Shown here piece after piece: positions 49,580 to 60,771 of a DNA stretch of 64,000 nucleotides. A program made the translations under genes and the position numbers. Source of the stretch: Rhodococcus zopfii NBRC 100606 = JCM 9919 (GTDB taxonomy: Bacteria; Actinomycetota; Actinomycetes; Mycobacteriales; Mycobacteriaceae); contig NZ_BCXI01000030.1 of the NCBI RefSeq assembly GCF_001895025.1, forward strand, positions 58,820-122,819. The letters run 5' to 3'. Each line of letters begins with the position of its first letter. Position 1 is the first letter of the stretch. The notes under the pieces are model-generated. The model saw nothing but the letters and a program-made list of their open reading frames with translations, made no database searches and was not told the origin of the DNA.

Positions 49580-52500
49580 CTAGTTCGCGAGGTCGTCGAC
49601 CGTGGCCGACTCGTTGCGGGAAAGGTTGATGCCCAGGTTGGCCGCCGCCCGCTCGAGGTCCTCGTCGTCGCCGTCGGCCATCGCGATGGCCGCGCCGTCG
49701 CTCGAGAGCACCTCGACGTTCAGGCACAGCGACTGGAGTTCCTTCAGGAGAACCTTGAAGGACTCCGGGATACCCGGCTCCGGGATGTTCTCGCCCTTGA
49801 CGATCGCCTCGTACACCTTCACGCGACCGACGACATCGTCGGACTTGATGGTGAGGAGCTCCTGCAGCGTGTACGCCGCACCGTAGGCCTGCATGGCCCA
49901 GCACTCCATCTCACCGAAGCGCTGGCCACCGAACTGGGCCTTACCGCCGAGCGGCTGCTGGGTGATCATCGAGTACGGACCGGTCGAACGCGCGTGGATC
50001 TTGTCGTCGACCAGGTGGTGCAGCTTGATGATGTACATGTAGCCGACCGACACCGGGTACGGGAACGGCTCGCCGGAACGACCGTCGAACAGCGTCGCCT
50101 TGCCGTTCGCACCGACCATGACCTCACCGTCGCGGTTCGGCAGGGTCGAGCCGAGCAGACCGGTCAGTTGGTCCTCGCGGGCACCGTCGAACACCGGGGT
50201 CGCGATGTTGGTGTTCGGATCCGCCGCCAGCATCTCGTCGGACAGGTTCTGCGCCCACTCGGGACGACTGCCGTCATCGGCGACCTGGATGTTCCAGCCG
50301 GCCTTGCCGATCCAGCCGAGATGCGTCTCGAGGATCTGGCCGATGTTCATACGACGCGGAACACCGTGGGTGTTGAGGATGATGTCGACCGGGGTGCCGT
50401 CGGGCAGGAACGGCATGTCCTCCTGCGGGAGGATCTTGCCGATGACGCCCTTGTTGCCGTGGCGGCCGGCGAGCTTGTCGCCGTCCTGGATCTTGCGCTT
50501 CTGCGCCACGTACACGCGGACGAGCTCGTTGACACCGGGGGGCAGATCGTCGTCGTCCTCGCGCGAGAACACGCGGACGCCGATGACCTTGCCGGTCTCG
50601 CCGTGGGGCACCTTGAGCGACGTGTCGCGCACCTCGCGGGCCTTCTCACCGAAGATCGCGCGGAGCAGGCGCTCCTCGGGGGTCAGCTCGGTCTCGCCCT
50701 TCGGGGTGACCTTGCCGACGAGGATGTCGCCGTCGCGGACCTCGGCACCGATACGGACGATGCCGCGCTCGTCGAGGTCGGCAAGGACCTCGTCGGAGAC
50801 GTTCGGGATGTCGCGGGTGATCTCCTCGGCACCGAGCTTGGTGTCGCGGGCGTCGATCTCGTGCTCCTCGATGTGGATCGAGGTGAGCACGTCCTCTTCC
50901 ACGAGGCGCTGCGACAGGATGATCGCGTCCTCGTAGTTGTGGCCTTCCCACGGCATGATCGCCACGAGCAGGTTCTTGCCGAGCGCCATCTCACCGTTCT
51001 GGGTGCAGGGGCCGTCGGCGAGGACCTGGCCGGATTCGACGCGCTGCCCCTCGTCCACGATCGGACGCTGGTTGGAGCAGGTGCCCTGGTTGGAGCGGTC
51101 GAACTTGCGCAGGCGGTACGTCTTGCGGGTGCCGTCGTCGGCCATCACGGTGATGAAGTCGGCGGACACCTCCTCGACCACCCCGGACTTCTCGGTGACG
51201 ATGACGTCACCGGCGTCGACGGCGGCACGCAGCTCCATGCCGGTACCGACGACGGGCGACTCGCTGCGGACCAGCGGCACCGCCTGACGCTGCATGTTCG
51301 CACCCATCAGGGCACGGTTGGCGTCGTCGTGCTCGAGGAACGGGATCATCGCGGTCGCGACGGAGACCATCTGACGCGGCGAAACGTCCATGAAGTCGAC
51401 CTCGCCGGCCGGGATGTACTCGATCTCGCCGCCCTTCTTGCGGACGAGAACGCGGTCCTCGGCGAAGTGGCCGTCCGCAGCGATCGGCGAGTTGGCCTGC
51501 GCCACGACGTGGCGGTCCTCCTCGTCGGCGGTCAGGTAGACGACCTCGTCGGTGACGATGCCGTTCTCGACCTTGCGGTACGGGGTCTCGATGAAACCGA
51601 ACGGGTTGACCCGCGCGTACACCGACAGCGAGCCGATCAGGCCGATGTTCGGGCCTTCCGGCGTCTCGATCGGGCACATGCGTCCGTAGTGCGAGGAGTG
51701 GACGTCGCGGACCTCGAGGCCGGCACGCTCACGAGACAGACCGCCGGGGCCCAGCGCGGACAGGCGGCGCTTGTGGGTCAGACCCGAGAGCGGGTTGTTC
51801 TGGTCCATGAACTGCGACAGCTGGGACGTTCCGAAGAACTCCTTGATCGCGGCCACGACGGGACGGATGTTGATCAGCGACTGCGGCGTGATCGCCTCGA
51901 CGTCCTGCGTGGTCATGCGCTCGCGCACCACGCGCTCCATGCGGGACAGGCCGACACGGATCTGGTTCTGGATGAGCTCGCCGACGGTGCGCAGACGACG
52001 GTTGCCGAAGTGGTCGATGTCGTCGACCTCGACCGGAACCTCGACGCCCTCGGGCGCGGTCATCACGGTCTCACCCGCGTGCAGGCGCACCAGGTACTCG
52101 ATCGTCGCGACGATGTCTTCCTCGGTGAGGGTGGACGCCGCGATCGGCTGGCCGCTGTTCAGGCCCAGCTTCTTGTTGATCTTGTAACGACCCACGCGCG
52201 CCAGGTCGTAGCGCTTGTCCTTGAAGAACAGGTTCTCCAGCAGGGTCTGCGCGGACTCCTTGGTCGGCGGCTCGCCCGGACGCAGCTTGCGGTAGATGTC
52301 GAGCAGGGCCTCGTCGGTACCGGCCGTGTTGTCCTTCTCGAGCGTGGACATCATGATCTCGGAGAACCCGAAGCGCTGAACGATCTGCTCGTTCGTCCAC
52401 CCGAGCGCCTTGAGCAGCACGGTGACTGGCTGGCGGCGCTTGCGGTCGATGCGGACACCGACGGTGTCGCGCTTGTCGACGTCGAACTCGAGCCACGCAC

Positions 52501-53068
52501 CACGGCCCGGGATGACCTTGACGCTGTGCAGGTCCTTCTCGGTGCTCTTGTCGACGTTGCGGTCGAAGTACACACCCGGGGACCGCACGAGCTGCGACAC
52601 CACGACGCGCTCGGTGCCGTTGATGATGAAGGTGCCCTTGTCGGTCATCATCGGGAAGTCACCCATGAAGACCGTCTGGCTCTTGATCTCGCCGGTGTTG
52701 TTGTTGATGAACTCGGCCGTGACGAACAGCGGGGCCGCGTACGTCATGTCCTTGTCCTTGCACTCCTCGACGGAGGCCTTGACCTCGTCGAAGCGCGGGT
52801 CGGAGAAGGAAAGGGACATCGAACCCGAGAAGTCCTCGATCGGCGAGAGTTCCGTGAGGATCTCCTCGAGGCCGCCGACGACCGGGCCGTCACCACGTTC
52901 GGCAGCCTTCGCCCGCCAGCGCTCGGAGCCGATCAACCATTCGAAGGAATCTGTCTGTATATCGAGGAGCCCTGGGACTTCGAGCGGCTCGCGAATCTTC
53001 GCGAACGAGACTCTCTTCGGGGCTCCGGGGATTCCGGCAACTGCCTTGGTCTGGCTAGAGACTGCCAA
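49580..53068 (-). CDS. rpoB: RNA polymerase beta subunit
   Basis: A subunit of about 1162 residues. The rifampicin-resistance region reads [18 protein letters not shown] and [14 protein letters not shown], with the Asp, His and Ser at the three resistance hot spots all wild type, so rifampicin susceptibility is expected. A serine ([10 protein letters not shown]) stands where M. tuberculosis has a proline, outside the core hot spots. I prefer TTG 53068 as start: GGAAGGA lies six bases upstream. A GTG at 53086 (adding MLEGRI) is the alternative and lacks a comparable site. Upstream are two promoters. Confidence 0.97.
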   Translation of the reverse strand: MAVSSQTKAVAGIPGAPKRVSFAKIREPLEVPGLLDIQTDSFEWLIGSERWRAKAAERGDGPVVGGLEEILTELSPIEDFSGSMSLSFSDPRFDEVKASVEECKDKDMTYAAPLFVTAEFINNNTGEIKSQTVFMGDFPMMTDKGTFIINGTERVVVSQLVRSPGVYFDRNVDKSTEKDLHSVKVIPGRGAWLEFDVDKRDTVGVRIDRKRRQPVTVLLKALGWTNEQIVQRFGFSEIMMSTLEKDNTAGTDEALLDIYRKLRPGEPPTKESAQTLLENLFFKDKRYDLARVGRYKINKKLGLNSGQPIAASTLTEEDIVATIEYLVRLHAGETVMTAPEGVEVPVEVDDIDHFGNRRLRTVGELIQNQIRVGLSRMERVVRERMTTQDVEAITPQSLINIRPVVAAIKEFFGTSQLSQFMDQNNPLSGLTHKRRLSALGPGGLSRERAGLEVRDVHSSHYGRMCPIETPEGPNIGLIGSLSVYARVNPFGFIETPYRKVENGIVTDEVVYLTADEEDRHVVAQANSPIAADGHFAEDRVLVRKKGGEIEYIPAGEVDFMDVSPRQMVSVATAMIPFLEHDDANRALMGANMQRQAVPLVRSESPVVGTGMELRAAVDAGDVIVTEKSGVVEEVSADFITVMADDGTRKTYRLRKFDRSNQGTCSNQRPIVDEGQRVESGQVLADGPCTQNGEMALGKNLLVAIMPWEGHNYEDAIILSQRLVEEDVLTSIHIEEHEIDARDTKLGAEEITRDIPNVSDEVLADLDERGIVRIGAEVRDGDILVGKVTPKGETELTPEERLLRAIFGEKAREVRDTSLKVPHGETGKVIGVRVFSREDDDDLPPGVNELVRVYVAQKRKIQDGDKLAGRHGNKGVIGKILPQEDMPFLPDGTPVDIILNTHGVPRRMNIGQILETHLGWIGKAGWNIQVADDGSRPEWAQNLSDEMLAADPNTNIATPVFDGAREDQLTGLLGSTLPNRDGEVMVGANGKATLFDGRSGEPFPYPVSVGYMYIIKLHHLVDDKIHARSTGPYSMITQQPLGGKAQFGGQRFGEMECWAMQAYGAAYTLQELLTIKSDDVVGRVKVYEAIVKGENIPEPGIPESFKVLLKELQSLCLNVEVLSSDGAAIAMADGDDEDLERAAANLGINLSRNESATVDDLAN

Positions 53069-53444
53069 GATGCGTCCTTCCAGCACCTCACGCGGGCCGC
53101 TCCAACCGGTGCGACCGCCGCTGTACCTGCTTCTTCAGTGGGGCGTTTCGGCTGGTCACAACCCGAACGACAGCCCCATCACGAAGACCGGCGGCGAACA
53201 CCCCGCGAGGGGGTACTTCCGGCTTTGCGAACGAGGTTTGGACAGGAGGCAGCCAGCGCAAAGTCCTAACCTACACCGAAAAACGGCAGATGTCCAACAG
53301 GGGTGCCTGAAGCAAGCCCCTCTCCGGAACTCGGACTTCTCGCGAGTTCGCGCGGGCGTACCGATAGAGTGACCGCTGCCGCTCTCCGCGTCAAGAGATC
53401 GATTTCCGAGAGCGTCCCGGACCGCACCGAAACTGCCCCGGCTG
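53069..53444 (-). promoter_or_regulatory. rpoB promoter and leader region
   Basis: A 376-base region between the Mce-associated genes and rpoB. Candidate P2 is TTGGAC (53292-53297) and TAGGTT (53268-53273) with 18-base spacing. Candidate P1 is TTGACG (53389-53394) with CACTCT (53366-53371) at 17 bases or TCTATC at 20. Transcripts from P2 would have a leader of about 190 bases. This gives rpoBC its own promoters although an mce operon runs into it from upstream. Assignment is from sequence alone. Confidence 0.6.
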
Positions 53445-54227
53445 TCAGCTGTCGGTCAGCTCCGACACCAGCCAGCGTCCGTCGACGTTCTCCATCCGCA
53501 CGAGCAGCGGCGCCGCAGCGCTCCCCTGGGCGATCCCGTCCCCCGTCGCACTGACGTTGATGTACGCCGCCACCTCCGCACGCGAATCGTCGAGCATCGA
53601 CACCCCGATGTGCGTGACCGTGACCTCCGTGACCGTGTGCGTCTGCACCGCGGCCCGCTTCGTCACCTCCGCGGTCCTGTCGAACTGTTCCTGCATCTGC
53701 GGCGTCAGCAATTCGCGGATCGCAGCGAAGTTGTCGTCGATCGTCTCGTAGTTGTAGCCGTGCATCGTCTCGATGGCTTGCGTGGCGGCCCGCTGCACCT
53801 CCTCGGTCGCGGCGGCGTCTACCCACGCCCGGTTCTCGACCTGCGCACCGGGCTGGAATGCGGCCAGCACCGCGAACACACCCAGCGCGACGGCGCCGAC
53901 ACCGAGGAACACGAGTGGACGCATGTTGCGCTGCGCAGGTCCGGACGCTGCAGCGACGTCGGGGGCAGGGACGTCGGGGGCAGGGACCTCGACAGGCTCC
54001 GGCCCGGTCTCGGCGGCGGGCTCGGCCTTCTTCGCCAGATCGACCGCCGTCTCGTCGGGTTCGGCGGCCCCGGCCGCCTGTTCGACCGCCTCGGGTTCCG
54101 GCACGGTCGCGTCATTCGCCGGAGACGACGGCTGCGCGGACCCGGCGCCCTGCAGACGGCCGGTACCGGCGATCTTCGGGCGTCGGCGCGGACCGCCGGT
54201 CCCCGGGTTGCGTCGCTGCGGGGGCAC
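53445..54227 (-). CDS. Mce-associated membrane protein (downstream copy)
   Basis: A protein of about 260 residues with a long polar, Pro/Glu-rich cytoplasmic tail (residues 1-95), one membrane helix (LVFLGVGAVALGVFAVLAAF) and an extracytoplasmic domain of the Mce-associated (Mas/Tim44-like) type: ETMHGYNYETIDDNFAAIR, VTEVTVTHIGVSM, NVDGRWLVSELTD. GTG 54227 is preferred because AAGGAG lies eight bases upstream. Mas proteins help stabilise the Mce complex. It is the last gene of the operon and ends shortly before the rpoB promoter region. Confidence 0.75.
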   Translation of the reverse strand: MPPQRRNPGTGGPRRRPKIAGTGRLQGAGSAQPSSPANDATVPEPEAVEQAAGAAEPDETAVDLAKKAEPAAETGPEPVEVPAPDVPAPDVAAASGPAQRNMRPLVFLGVGAVALGVFAVLAAFQPGAQVENRAWVDAAATEEVQRAATQAIETMHGYNYETIDDNFAAIRELLTPQMQEQFDRTAEVTKRAAVQTHTVTEVTVTHIGVSMLDDSRAEVAAYINVSATGDGIAQGSAAAPLLVRMENVDGRWLVSELTDS

Positions 54228-54248
54228 TACACACACTCCTTCATCGGC

Positions 54249-54857
54249 TCACTCACCTTCGGCGGGTGCAGTCGGTTCCGCGGGCGCCGGAGCAGCCTCC
54301 GGATTCGCGCCGGACTCGAGCTCGACCGAGCCGAGCGGCTGGATCGTCTCGGCCTTCCACGTCTCGCCGTCCTTGCGGACCGCAACCTCGACCGACACCT
54401 TGTTCTTCACGAAGTTCGCCGGCGTCGTCGTGGTCACCGACAACACGACGAGCGCACGCGCGGTGTCGTCGTCGGTGTTCAGCGCCGTCAGCGATCCGAA
54501 CAGAACGTTCGCCGCCATGCCGGTACCGGTCGCGGCAACCTGCTCGCGGATCTGCTGTTCGGTGGCGTTCAGATCGTTCACCAGCGCCTCACCGGTGATC
54601 GACGAACGCATGTTGTCGAGTGATTCGTCGACATTGTCCGCGTCGACACTGTTCAGATTGATCGCCGCCTGCATCGCGCCGGACAGCGCCGCGTCCCGCG
54701 CGTCCGCCGTGGGCCGTTCGACGAACAGCGACCGCCCCCAGCCGACTCCGAACCAGACCGCCGCGGCCAACGCGACCAGCGTGACGACGGCGACGACCGC
54801 CAGTCCCGCCGTGCGAAGCCCGTCACCGGCCGGCCGGGTTGTGGTCTCCTCGCTCAC
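54249..54857 (-). CDS. Mce-associated membrane protein (upstream copy)
   Basis: A 202-residue protein with one N-terminal helix (LAVVAVVTLVALAAAVWFGV) and a soluble domain (AINLNSVDADNVDESLDNMRSSITGEAL, ALVVLSVTTTTPANF, WKAETIQPLGSV) of the Mas type. It begins at GTG 54857, 20 bases after mceF, and ends 21 bases before the second Mas gene. Two adjacent Mas genes are common behind actinobacterial mce operons. Confidence 0.78.
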   Translation of the reverse strand: MSEETTTRPAGDGLRTAGLAVVAVVTLVALAAAVWFGVGWGRSLFVERPTADARDAALSGAMQAAINLNSVDADNVDESLDNMRSSITGEALVNDLNATEQQIREQVAATGTGMAANVLFGSLTALNTDDDTARALVVLSVTTTTPANFVKNKVSVEVAVRKDGETWKAETIQPLGSVELESGANPEAAPAPAEPTAPAEGE

Positions 54858-54877
54858 TCCAACAACCTACTCACTTC

Positions 54878-56125
54878 TCACTTCGGGGTGACGCCGAGCA
54901 GCGGCGCCAGCTGCGTCGCGATCGGATTCAGGTTCAACTTGTCCGGGTCCTTCTTCGGGATGAAGTCCCACGGCTGGAGGGTCAGCGGATCGGCGAACAC
55001 GATCCGGTTGGCGCTGCGCACGCCCGTGACACTGCCCTGCGGCACTTCGCACGACGCGTTCGTGTTGAACGGGAAGTCCTGCTGGGTGTCGTCGAAGTTC
55101 GGATTCTGCCGGTGCAGCTCGTCGAGGATCTCGTAGGTGCCCTCGTAACCGATCGTGCAGGACGGCGGGTTGTTCGTCTCGAGGACGATTCCCTGCCGGA
55201 CCGTGCCGTCACCCGGCGCGACCGTCCCGGAGCTGCCCGCCACCGCAGGCAGGAACGCCAGCAGCGGCTGCAACGCGACCGCCTGCGGCGCGAGCTTGTC
55301 GCCGAGCAGGGCGAGGTTGGTGAGATCGGTGGTCAGACCGGGACCGGTGTCCTCGACCAGCTGGGACAGCTGGTCGCTGGCGGCCTGCCCCGTTTCGATG
55401 AGGCGCCGGATATCCGGATCGCTGTCGCGCAACTGCGCCGCGACGAGGTCCAGATCCGAACTGAACTGCTGGATCGCGGACGACTGCGCCGACTGCGTGT
55501 TCAGGACGGTTTCGCTGTCCCGGACGAGGGTGACCGTCTGCGGCAGGTAGTCCACTCCGGCGGCGCTGAGTTCGGCGAGCGAGTCGACGAGCACCTGAAG
55601 GTCGTCACCGCGACCGTCGAACGCGTCGCCGAGTTCCGTGATGACCGTGTGCAGCGCGTCCACCGGGACCGAACGCACCAGGTCGTTCGTGCTCACCAGC
55701 AGGTCCTCGACGGGAATCGGAACCTCGGTGCGGTCCTGCTCGATGATCGACCCGTCCTTCAGGAACGGGCCTTCGTCGGTATCGGGCCGCAGGTCGACGT
55801 ACTGCTCACCGATCGCAGAGCGGTTCGCGACGACGGCCCGCGCCGACGCCGGAATGTCCGGGCCGCCGTTGTCGAGCATGAGCTCGACGTTGATGCCCTC
55901 GGCGGTGAGCGACAGGCCGCCGACTCGGCCGACCGGGACCCCGCGGTAGGTAACCTCCGCGTTCTGGAACACTCCACCGGAGTTCGCGAACTGCGCGTTC
56001 ACCCTGTACTGGCCGAATCCCAGCAGATTGTCGAGGCGCACGTATCTGGCGCCGACGAACAGCACACCGAGCAGCGCGATCGCTACGAACACCGCGAGCT
56101 GCGCTTTGATCAGGCGCGATCTCAT
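54878..56125 (-). CDS. mceF: Mce family protein, F position
   Basis: A 415-residue protein with one N-terminal membrane helix (AQLAVFVAIALLGVLFVGA) and an MlaD/MCE domain (VTYRGVPVGRVGGLSL), followed by a helical tail ending in a long C-terminal region rich in helix breakers. It extends the Mce hexameric tube into the periplasm. ATG 56125 overlaps the mceE stop by four bases; the longer upstream frame overlaps mceE. The last 40 residues (ANRIVFADPLTLQPWDF) are conserved in MceF-type proteins. Confidence 0.85.
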   Translation of the reverse strand: MRSRLIKAQLAVFVAIALLGVLFVGARYVRLDNLLGFGQYRVNAQFANSGGVFQNAEVTYRGVPVGRVGGLSLTAEGINVELMLDNGGPDIPASARAVVANRSAIGEQYVDLRPDTDEGPFLKDGSIIEQDRTEVPIPVEDLLVSTNDLVRSVPVDALHTVITELGDAFDGRGDDLQVLVDSLAELSAAGVDYLPQTVTLVRDSETVLNTQSAQSSAIQQFSSDLDLVAAQLRDSDPDIRRLIETGQAASDQLSQLVEDTGPGLTTDLTNLALLGDKLAPQAVALQPLLAFLPAVAGSSGTVAPGDGTVRQGIVLETNNPPSCTIGYEGTYEILDELHRQNPNFDDTQQDFPFNTNASCEVPQGSVTGVRSANRIVFADPLTLQPWDFIPKKDPDKLNLNPIATQLAPLLGVTPK

Positions 56126-57441
56126 CGGCCACCCCCGAGTCCGAGCTGGTTCATCAGGCCCTCCAACGGATCGGCCGGCGCGGCTCCGTCGCCCCCGGGA
56201 TCGGCGACGCCTGCCGGCAGGGACACACCCGCCGGCAGACCCGGCAGCGCGACCGTTTCGGGCAGCGTCGGTGTCGGCAGAATCGGCAGCAGCGACACCG
56301 TCGGCCATCCCGGCCGCGGACCGTTGCCGTTGTAGTACGGATTCGACGGGTCGACCAGCGGCTTGGGGTTACCGAACTTGGGTTCGCGGTAGACCGGGTC
56401 GCCCTGTCCCACGCCGAGGGACGCGAGCGCGTCCCCGATCTGCAGATCGACGCTGAGGAACAGGTTCACCGAACTTCCGAGTGCGATCTTCTCGACACCA
56501 TCCGGGAACGGCACGGTCGGGATGAACGGCAATGCCTTGATCAGGTCGTCACCGGCGAACGCGAGCTGCTGCAGCGTCGGGCGCAACGCCAGCAGGTCCG
56601 CGATCAGATCGTCCTTCGACTGGTCGAGCACATCGGTGCCGACCGTGCCGAGCCGATCGAGCTGGGTGAGCAGTTCGACGAGCTGCGGGCGTTGCTGTTC
56701 GAGGACCTCCGTCGCGACCGGGAGGTCGTCGAGGATGCCTGCAATGCGGTCGGTCTGCGCGGCGACGTTCGTGCTCAGTGTGTCCAGGCCGTCCAGGGCG
56801 CGGGTGATGTCGTTCTTCTGCTGTTCGAGTCCGGCGATGAGCAAATCCGCCTGTTCAAGCAGGCTGCGTGTGGTTCCCTCACGTCCGTCGAACGCGGTCG
56901 ACAGTTCCTTGATCACCGGGGCGAGCTGCCCGACACCGCCGCCGTTGAGCAGCAGCGACAACGCGCCCAGCACGGGTTCGATCTCGGTTGCGGCGCGGGT
57001 CCGCTCGACGGGGATCACATCGCCGTCCGCGAGCCGCTGCGCCGACGCGTCCGTGGGGGGCGAGCTCAACTGGATGAACTTCTCGCCGAGAATGCTGGTC
57101 TGCTCCACCTCCGCGAGCGCGTTGGCCGGCAGATCCACGGACGACTGCACCACGACGTCGACATCTGCGGTCCAGCCGTCCGGGGCGACGGAGATCGACT
57201 CGACGCGGCCGACCGGCACACCGTCCACCTTCACGGCGGATTGCGGCACCAGATCCAGGACGTCCTCGAACGCGATGGTCAGGTACATCGGATCGCTTCC
57301 GATATCCGGACCGCCCGGCAACGGAACATCGGACACGCCGCCGCAGCCGGCCACCGTCACCGCCACGACGCACATCCCCGCCGCTAGAGCACCCGCACGT
57401 CTCGGTGCCACCGAGCGGATTGCCGATTTCGCGCGCGTCAC
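56122..57441 (-). CDS. mceE: Mce family lipoprotein, E position
   Basis: A 439-residue lipoprotein, the only one of the six Mce subunits with a lipobox here (VAGCGG at about residue 32). The MCE domain follows ([17 protein letters not shown]), then helices and a Pro/Gly-rich C-terminus. GTG 57441 overlaps the mceD stop (GTGA); earlier in-frame codons lie in the mceD gene. E-position lipoproteins (LprK-like) anchor the tube from the outside of the membrane. Confidence 0.85.
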   Translation of the reverse strand: MTRAKSAIRSVAPRRAGALAAGMCVVAVTVAGCGGVSDVPLPGGPDIGSDPMYLTIAFEDVLDLVPQSAVKVDGVPVGRVESISVAPDGWTADVDVVVQSSVDLPANALAEVEQTSILGEKFIQLSSPPTDASAQRLADGDVIPVERTRAATEIEPVLGALSLLLNGGGVGQLAPVIKELSTAFDGREGTTRSLLEQADLLIAGLEQQKNDITRALDGLDTLSTNVAAQTDRIAGILDDLPVATEVLEQQRPQLVELLTQLDRLGTVGTDVLDQSKDDLIADLLALRPTLQQLAFAGDDLIKALPFIPTVPFPDGVEKIALGSSVNLFLSVDLQIGDALASLGVGQGDPVYREPKFGNPKPLVDPSNPYYNGNGPRPGWPTVSLLPILPTPTLPETVALPGLPAGVSLPAGVADPGGDGAAPADPLEGLMNQLGLGGGR

Positions 57442-58697
57442 TGACCGCTCCCCTCTCCGCTGAGCTGCAGTCGCTGCGATTCGACGCCCGGCACCGTGCC
57501 CGGAACCACCTGGCGCTGAATGTTCTCGCCGCTCAGGATGCCGAACGGCAGGATCAGATCCGGCGTCTTCTGCTCCGCGGTCACCTGCGCCATGATGTCG
57601 CCGCACCGATCGATGAGCGGCTGCATCTGCCGCCCGAGCTGCTCGAACCGTTCGTCACCCGGCACCAGCTTTCCGAGATCGATCAGCTTGCACACCGCGG
57701 CGTTCGGATCCTCGAGGTCGGTGAGCACGAGCCGCGACGACAACGCCCCGGCCTCCGCGTCGTACGAATTGACGAGGTTGCTCACCGCGAGCGGCAGCAA
57801 CGTCAGCGAGTTGATCAACGAATTCCGGCGGTCCGCGAGCGTCTGTGTGATCGGCACGAGCGCGTCGACGTTGTCCTTCAGGATCGCCTGGTTGTCCTGC
57901 ACGAACGACGCGACCTCTCCCAGCGTCACGGACAACTGGTTCAACGCCAGACCGAGATCCTCCCGCTCCCCGACGAGAAAGCCGGACAATTCGGCGAGCT
58001 GGCTGTTGAACTGCCGCACCTGCTCGTCGTTCGCGGCGAGCGCGCTCACGAACACCTGCAGATTCTCCACGGTGCCGAACAGGTCGTCGCGCGAGGAGTT
58101 CAGCGTGCGCGACGCCGCGGACAGCTGATCGATACTGCGGCCGAGCGCGTCACCGTTGCCCGTGAGGTTCTCCGCGCCGACCTCGACGAACCGCGACAGC
58201 GCACCGTCCCTGTTCGCGCCGTCCGGTCCCAGCGCTCGCGACAGTTCGTCGATGCTGGCGTACAGCTCGTCGACCTCGACGGGGGTGGCCGTGCGCTCGC
58301 GCGGGATCACCGCACCGCTCTCCATCGTGTCGCCGCCCGTGTAGGCGGGCGCGAGCTGCACGTACCGGTCGGCGACGACCGACGGCGTGATCTGCGCGGC
58401 CCGCGCATCGGCCGGGATATCCACACCGCGGTCGACCCGCATCCGCACCTCCACGAGATCGCCCTGCGGTTCGACCGACAGGACCTGGCCGACCTCGACG
58501 CCCAGCACCCGGACATCGGACCCCTCGTAGATGCCGACGGCCTTGTCGAAGTACGCGGTGATCTCGGTCGTCCCGACGCGTTGGTACGCGTACCAGCCAC
58601 CGGCGGCAAGCGCCGCCACCAGGGCCGCCACCAGGGCGATCAGGACTGCCGCGCGCCCGTTCCGGCGAGTGTCGTCCCCATTCTCGGCGTGCGCCAT
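57438..58697 (-). CDS. mceD: Mce family protein, D position
   Basis: A 419-residue protein with one membrane helix near residue 20 ([17 protein letters not shown]), an MCE domain ([17 protein letters not shown]) and a helical region with several coiled-coil-like heptads. ATG 58697 overlaps the mceC stop by one base. Length and position fit the D slot of a standard A-F set. Nothing is missing. Confidence 0.85.
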   Translation of the reverse strand: MAHAENGDDTRRNGRAAVLIALVAALVAALAAGGWYAYQRVGTTEITAYFDKAVGIYEGSDVRVLGVEVGQVLSVEPQGDLVEVRMRVDRGVDIPADARAAQITPSVVADRYVQLAPAYTGGDTMESGAVIPRERTATPVEVDELYASIDELSRALGPDGANRDGALSRFVEVGAENLTGNGDALGRSIDQLSAASRTLNSSRDDLFGTVENLQVFVSALAANDEQVRQFNSQLAELSGFLVGEREDLGLALNQLSVTLGEVASFVQDNQAILKDNVDALVPITQTLADRRNSLINSLTLLPLAVSNLVNSYDAEAGALSSRLVLTDLEDPNAAVCKLIDLGKLVPGDERFEQLGRQMQPLIDRCGDIMAQVTAEQKTPDLILPFGILSGENIQRQVVPGTVPGVESQRLQLSGEGSGQ

Positions 58698-59695
58698 CAG
58701 TTACCCCCTTCCAGCGTGCGGCCCGGTTCGCGGTAGCCCGGAATTTCCGGGAGCCCCGGCGGGGTGAGGTTCACGACGACCTGGTCGAACCAGCGACCGT
58801 TGCCGACGACGTTCGTGTACAGACGGACGAACGGCTCGTACAGCTGGAACGCGCGATCGAGGTTGTCGTTGTTGTCCTGCAGCACCTGCACGACCCCGCG
58901 GAGTTGTTCGAGTGCGGGACCGAACTGCTCCTCGTTCTCCTGGACGAGACCGCTGAGCTCCGTCGACATCCGCTTCGTACCGTCGAGCAGTTGCGAGATC
59001 GCCTGCCGCCGGTTGTTCAGCTCCGCGATCAGCAGCGCGCCGTCGCTGATGAGCTGGTTGAACTCGGCGTTGCGGTCGGCGAGGATCTGCGAGGTCTGCC
59101 CGGTCGCGTCGAGAAGCTTCTTCAGCTCCTGGTCGCGGCTGGCAATCGTCTCCGAGATCCGGCTCACCCCGTCGAGCGCGGCACGCACGTCCTCGGGTGT
59201 TTCCGAGAACGCCTCGGACAACGCATCGAAGCTGGAGGCCAGCTGCTCGGAGTCGATGTCGCCGAGGGTGGTGGCGGCGGACGAGAACGCCTGGATCACG
59301 TCGTACGGCGCCACCGTGCGGTCGAGCGGAATCGCGTCCGACGGGTCGAGCACGTCGCTTCCGCGGGGTTCGAGCGCGAGGTACTTCTGCCCGAGGATCG
59401 TCTTGATCTGGATCGACGCCGACGTATCGTCGCCGATCCACGCGTCCTTGACCTTGAACTCGACGACGACCCGGTCGCCCTCCAGCTCGATCCCGGTGAC
59501 CTGACCGACCTTGACGCCGGCGATGCGCACCTCGTTGGTGGGCTTGAGGCCAGCCGCTTCGCTGAACTCGGCCTTGTAGGTGGCACCGGCACCGATGATC
59601 GGCAGCGAATCCAGGAAGAACGCGGACAGCGTCGCCAGCAGGATCACCAGAATGCCCAGGGCTCCGGCCGCTGCCGGACTGCGACGTGTACTCAT
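58697..59695 (-). CDS. mceC: Mce family protein, C position
   Basis: A 332-residue protein: short membrane helix ([19 protein letters not shown]), MCE domain ([16 protein letters not shown]) and a helical tail ([38 protein letters not shown]). ATG 59695 overlaps the mceB stop by four bases. The shorter form is used; the upstream extension lies within mceB. Confidence 0.85.
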   Translation of the reverse strand: MSTRRSPAAAGALGILVILLATLSAFFLDSLPIIGAGATYKAEFSEAAGLKPTNEVRIAGVKVGQVTGIELEGDRVVVEFKVKDAWIGDDTSASIQIKTILGQKYLALEPRGSDVLDPSDAIPLDRTVAPYDVIQAFSSAATTLGDIDSEQLASSFDALSEAFSETPEDVRAALDGVSRISETIASRDQELKKLLDATGQTSQILADRNAEFNQLISDGALLIAELNNRRQAISQLLDGTKRMSTELSGLVQENEEQFGPALEQLRGVVQVLQDNNDNLDRAFQLYEPFVRLYTNVVGNGRWFDQVVVNLTPPGLPEIPGYREPGRTLEGGN

Positions 59696-60771
59696 CGTCC
59701 CTGCAACTCCTGCATCCCGTCCTGTGTGCACCGCTTCGCGGCGTTGGTGTAGATCGGCTGGTTCACCGTGGGCAACCCGGTCGGCAGGTTCAGATACGGA
59801 ACCGAACCCGGACCGGCGATGATGTCGATGCCGCACAGGTAGAACTGGAACCACGAGCCGAAGCTCGCGACCCGGCCGAGCTTCTCGAGCTTGACGGGCA
59901 ACGTCTCGAGCACCTGGTCGAGCGCGTCGCTGTTGGCGTTCAGGTTGCCCGCGAGCTGGTTCACCGCGGTGATCGACTGGGTGATCGCCGGGCGGGTCGG
60001 CTCGAGCACGTCGGCAACCGCATCCGTCAGGCCCGCGACGGACTGCACCGCGGAACCGACCGTCTCCCGATCCGCGGCCAGGCCGCTGACCAGCGCCTGG
60101 GTATTCACGAGCAGCGAATCGAGCTCCTCGTCGCGCTCGTTGACCGTGGTGAGCACCGTGTTGAGGTTGTCGATCACCGCACCGATCACCGCATCCTTGT
60201 CGGCGATCGTGTTGGTCAGCGACGCGGTGTTGCGCACCAGGTCGGCGATGGTGCCCGATTCGCCCTGGAACACCTGGACGATCTGGTAGGACAGCTTGTT
60301 CACATCGTCTGCGGACAGTGTCTGGAACAGCGGCCGGAAGCCGTTGAACAGCGTGGTCAGGTTCACCGCGGGCTTGGTGCGCTCGAGCGGAATCGTCTCG
60401 CCGGGGTTCAGCTTCTCCCCCTGCTCGCCCTCGCCCTGCCCGAGCGCGATGTATCGCTGACCGACGAGGTTCCGATACCGGATCGTCGCGGTCGTCGATG
60501 CGGGCAGGTAGTCGCGATCCTGGACGGTGAACGTCACTTCGGCGTCGCGCTCGTCGACGATCGAGATGTTCTGGACCTCTCCGACCCGAACGCCGGCGAT
60601 GCGCACCTCGTCACCCTCGTTGAGCGAGGTGACGTCGGAGAAGATCGCGTGGTACTTCTTGCCCCCGCCACCACCGATGCTGGCGATGGTCGCCGCGAGC
60701 ACTCCGGTCGCGACGATCGTGACGACCGCGAAGACGATCAGTTTGACCAGAGGCGCTGTCAGTCCCCTCAT
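59692..60771 (-). CDS. mceB: Mce family protein, B position
   Basis: A 359-residue protein with membrane helix LIVFAVVTIVATGVLAATI, MCE domain (DEVRIAGVRVGEVQNISI) and a helical tail ending in the conserved GSWFQFYLCGIDI segment seen in MceB proteins. ATG 60771 overlaps the mceA stop (ATGA); the upstream extension of 18 codons is in mceA sequence. It is part of the lipid-conducting hetero-oligomer. Confidence 0.87.
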   Translation of the reverse strand: MRGLTAPLVKLIVFAVVTIVATGVLAATIASIGGGGGKKYHAIFSDVTSLNEGDEVRIAGVRVGEVQNISIVDERDAEVTFTVQDRDYLPASTTATIRYRNLVGQRYIALGQGEGEQGEKLNPGETIPLERTKPAVNLTTLFNGFRPLFQTLSADDVNKLSYQIVQVFQGESGTIADLVRNTASLTNTIADKDAVIGAVIDNLNTVLTTVNERDEELDSLLVNTQALVSGLAADRETVGSAVQSVAGLTDAVADVLEPTRPAITQSITAVNQLAGNLNANSDALDQVLETLPVKLEKLGRVASFGSWFQFYLCGIDIIAGPGSVPYLNLPTGLPTVNQPIYTNAAKRCTQDGMQELQGR

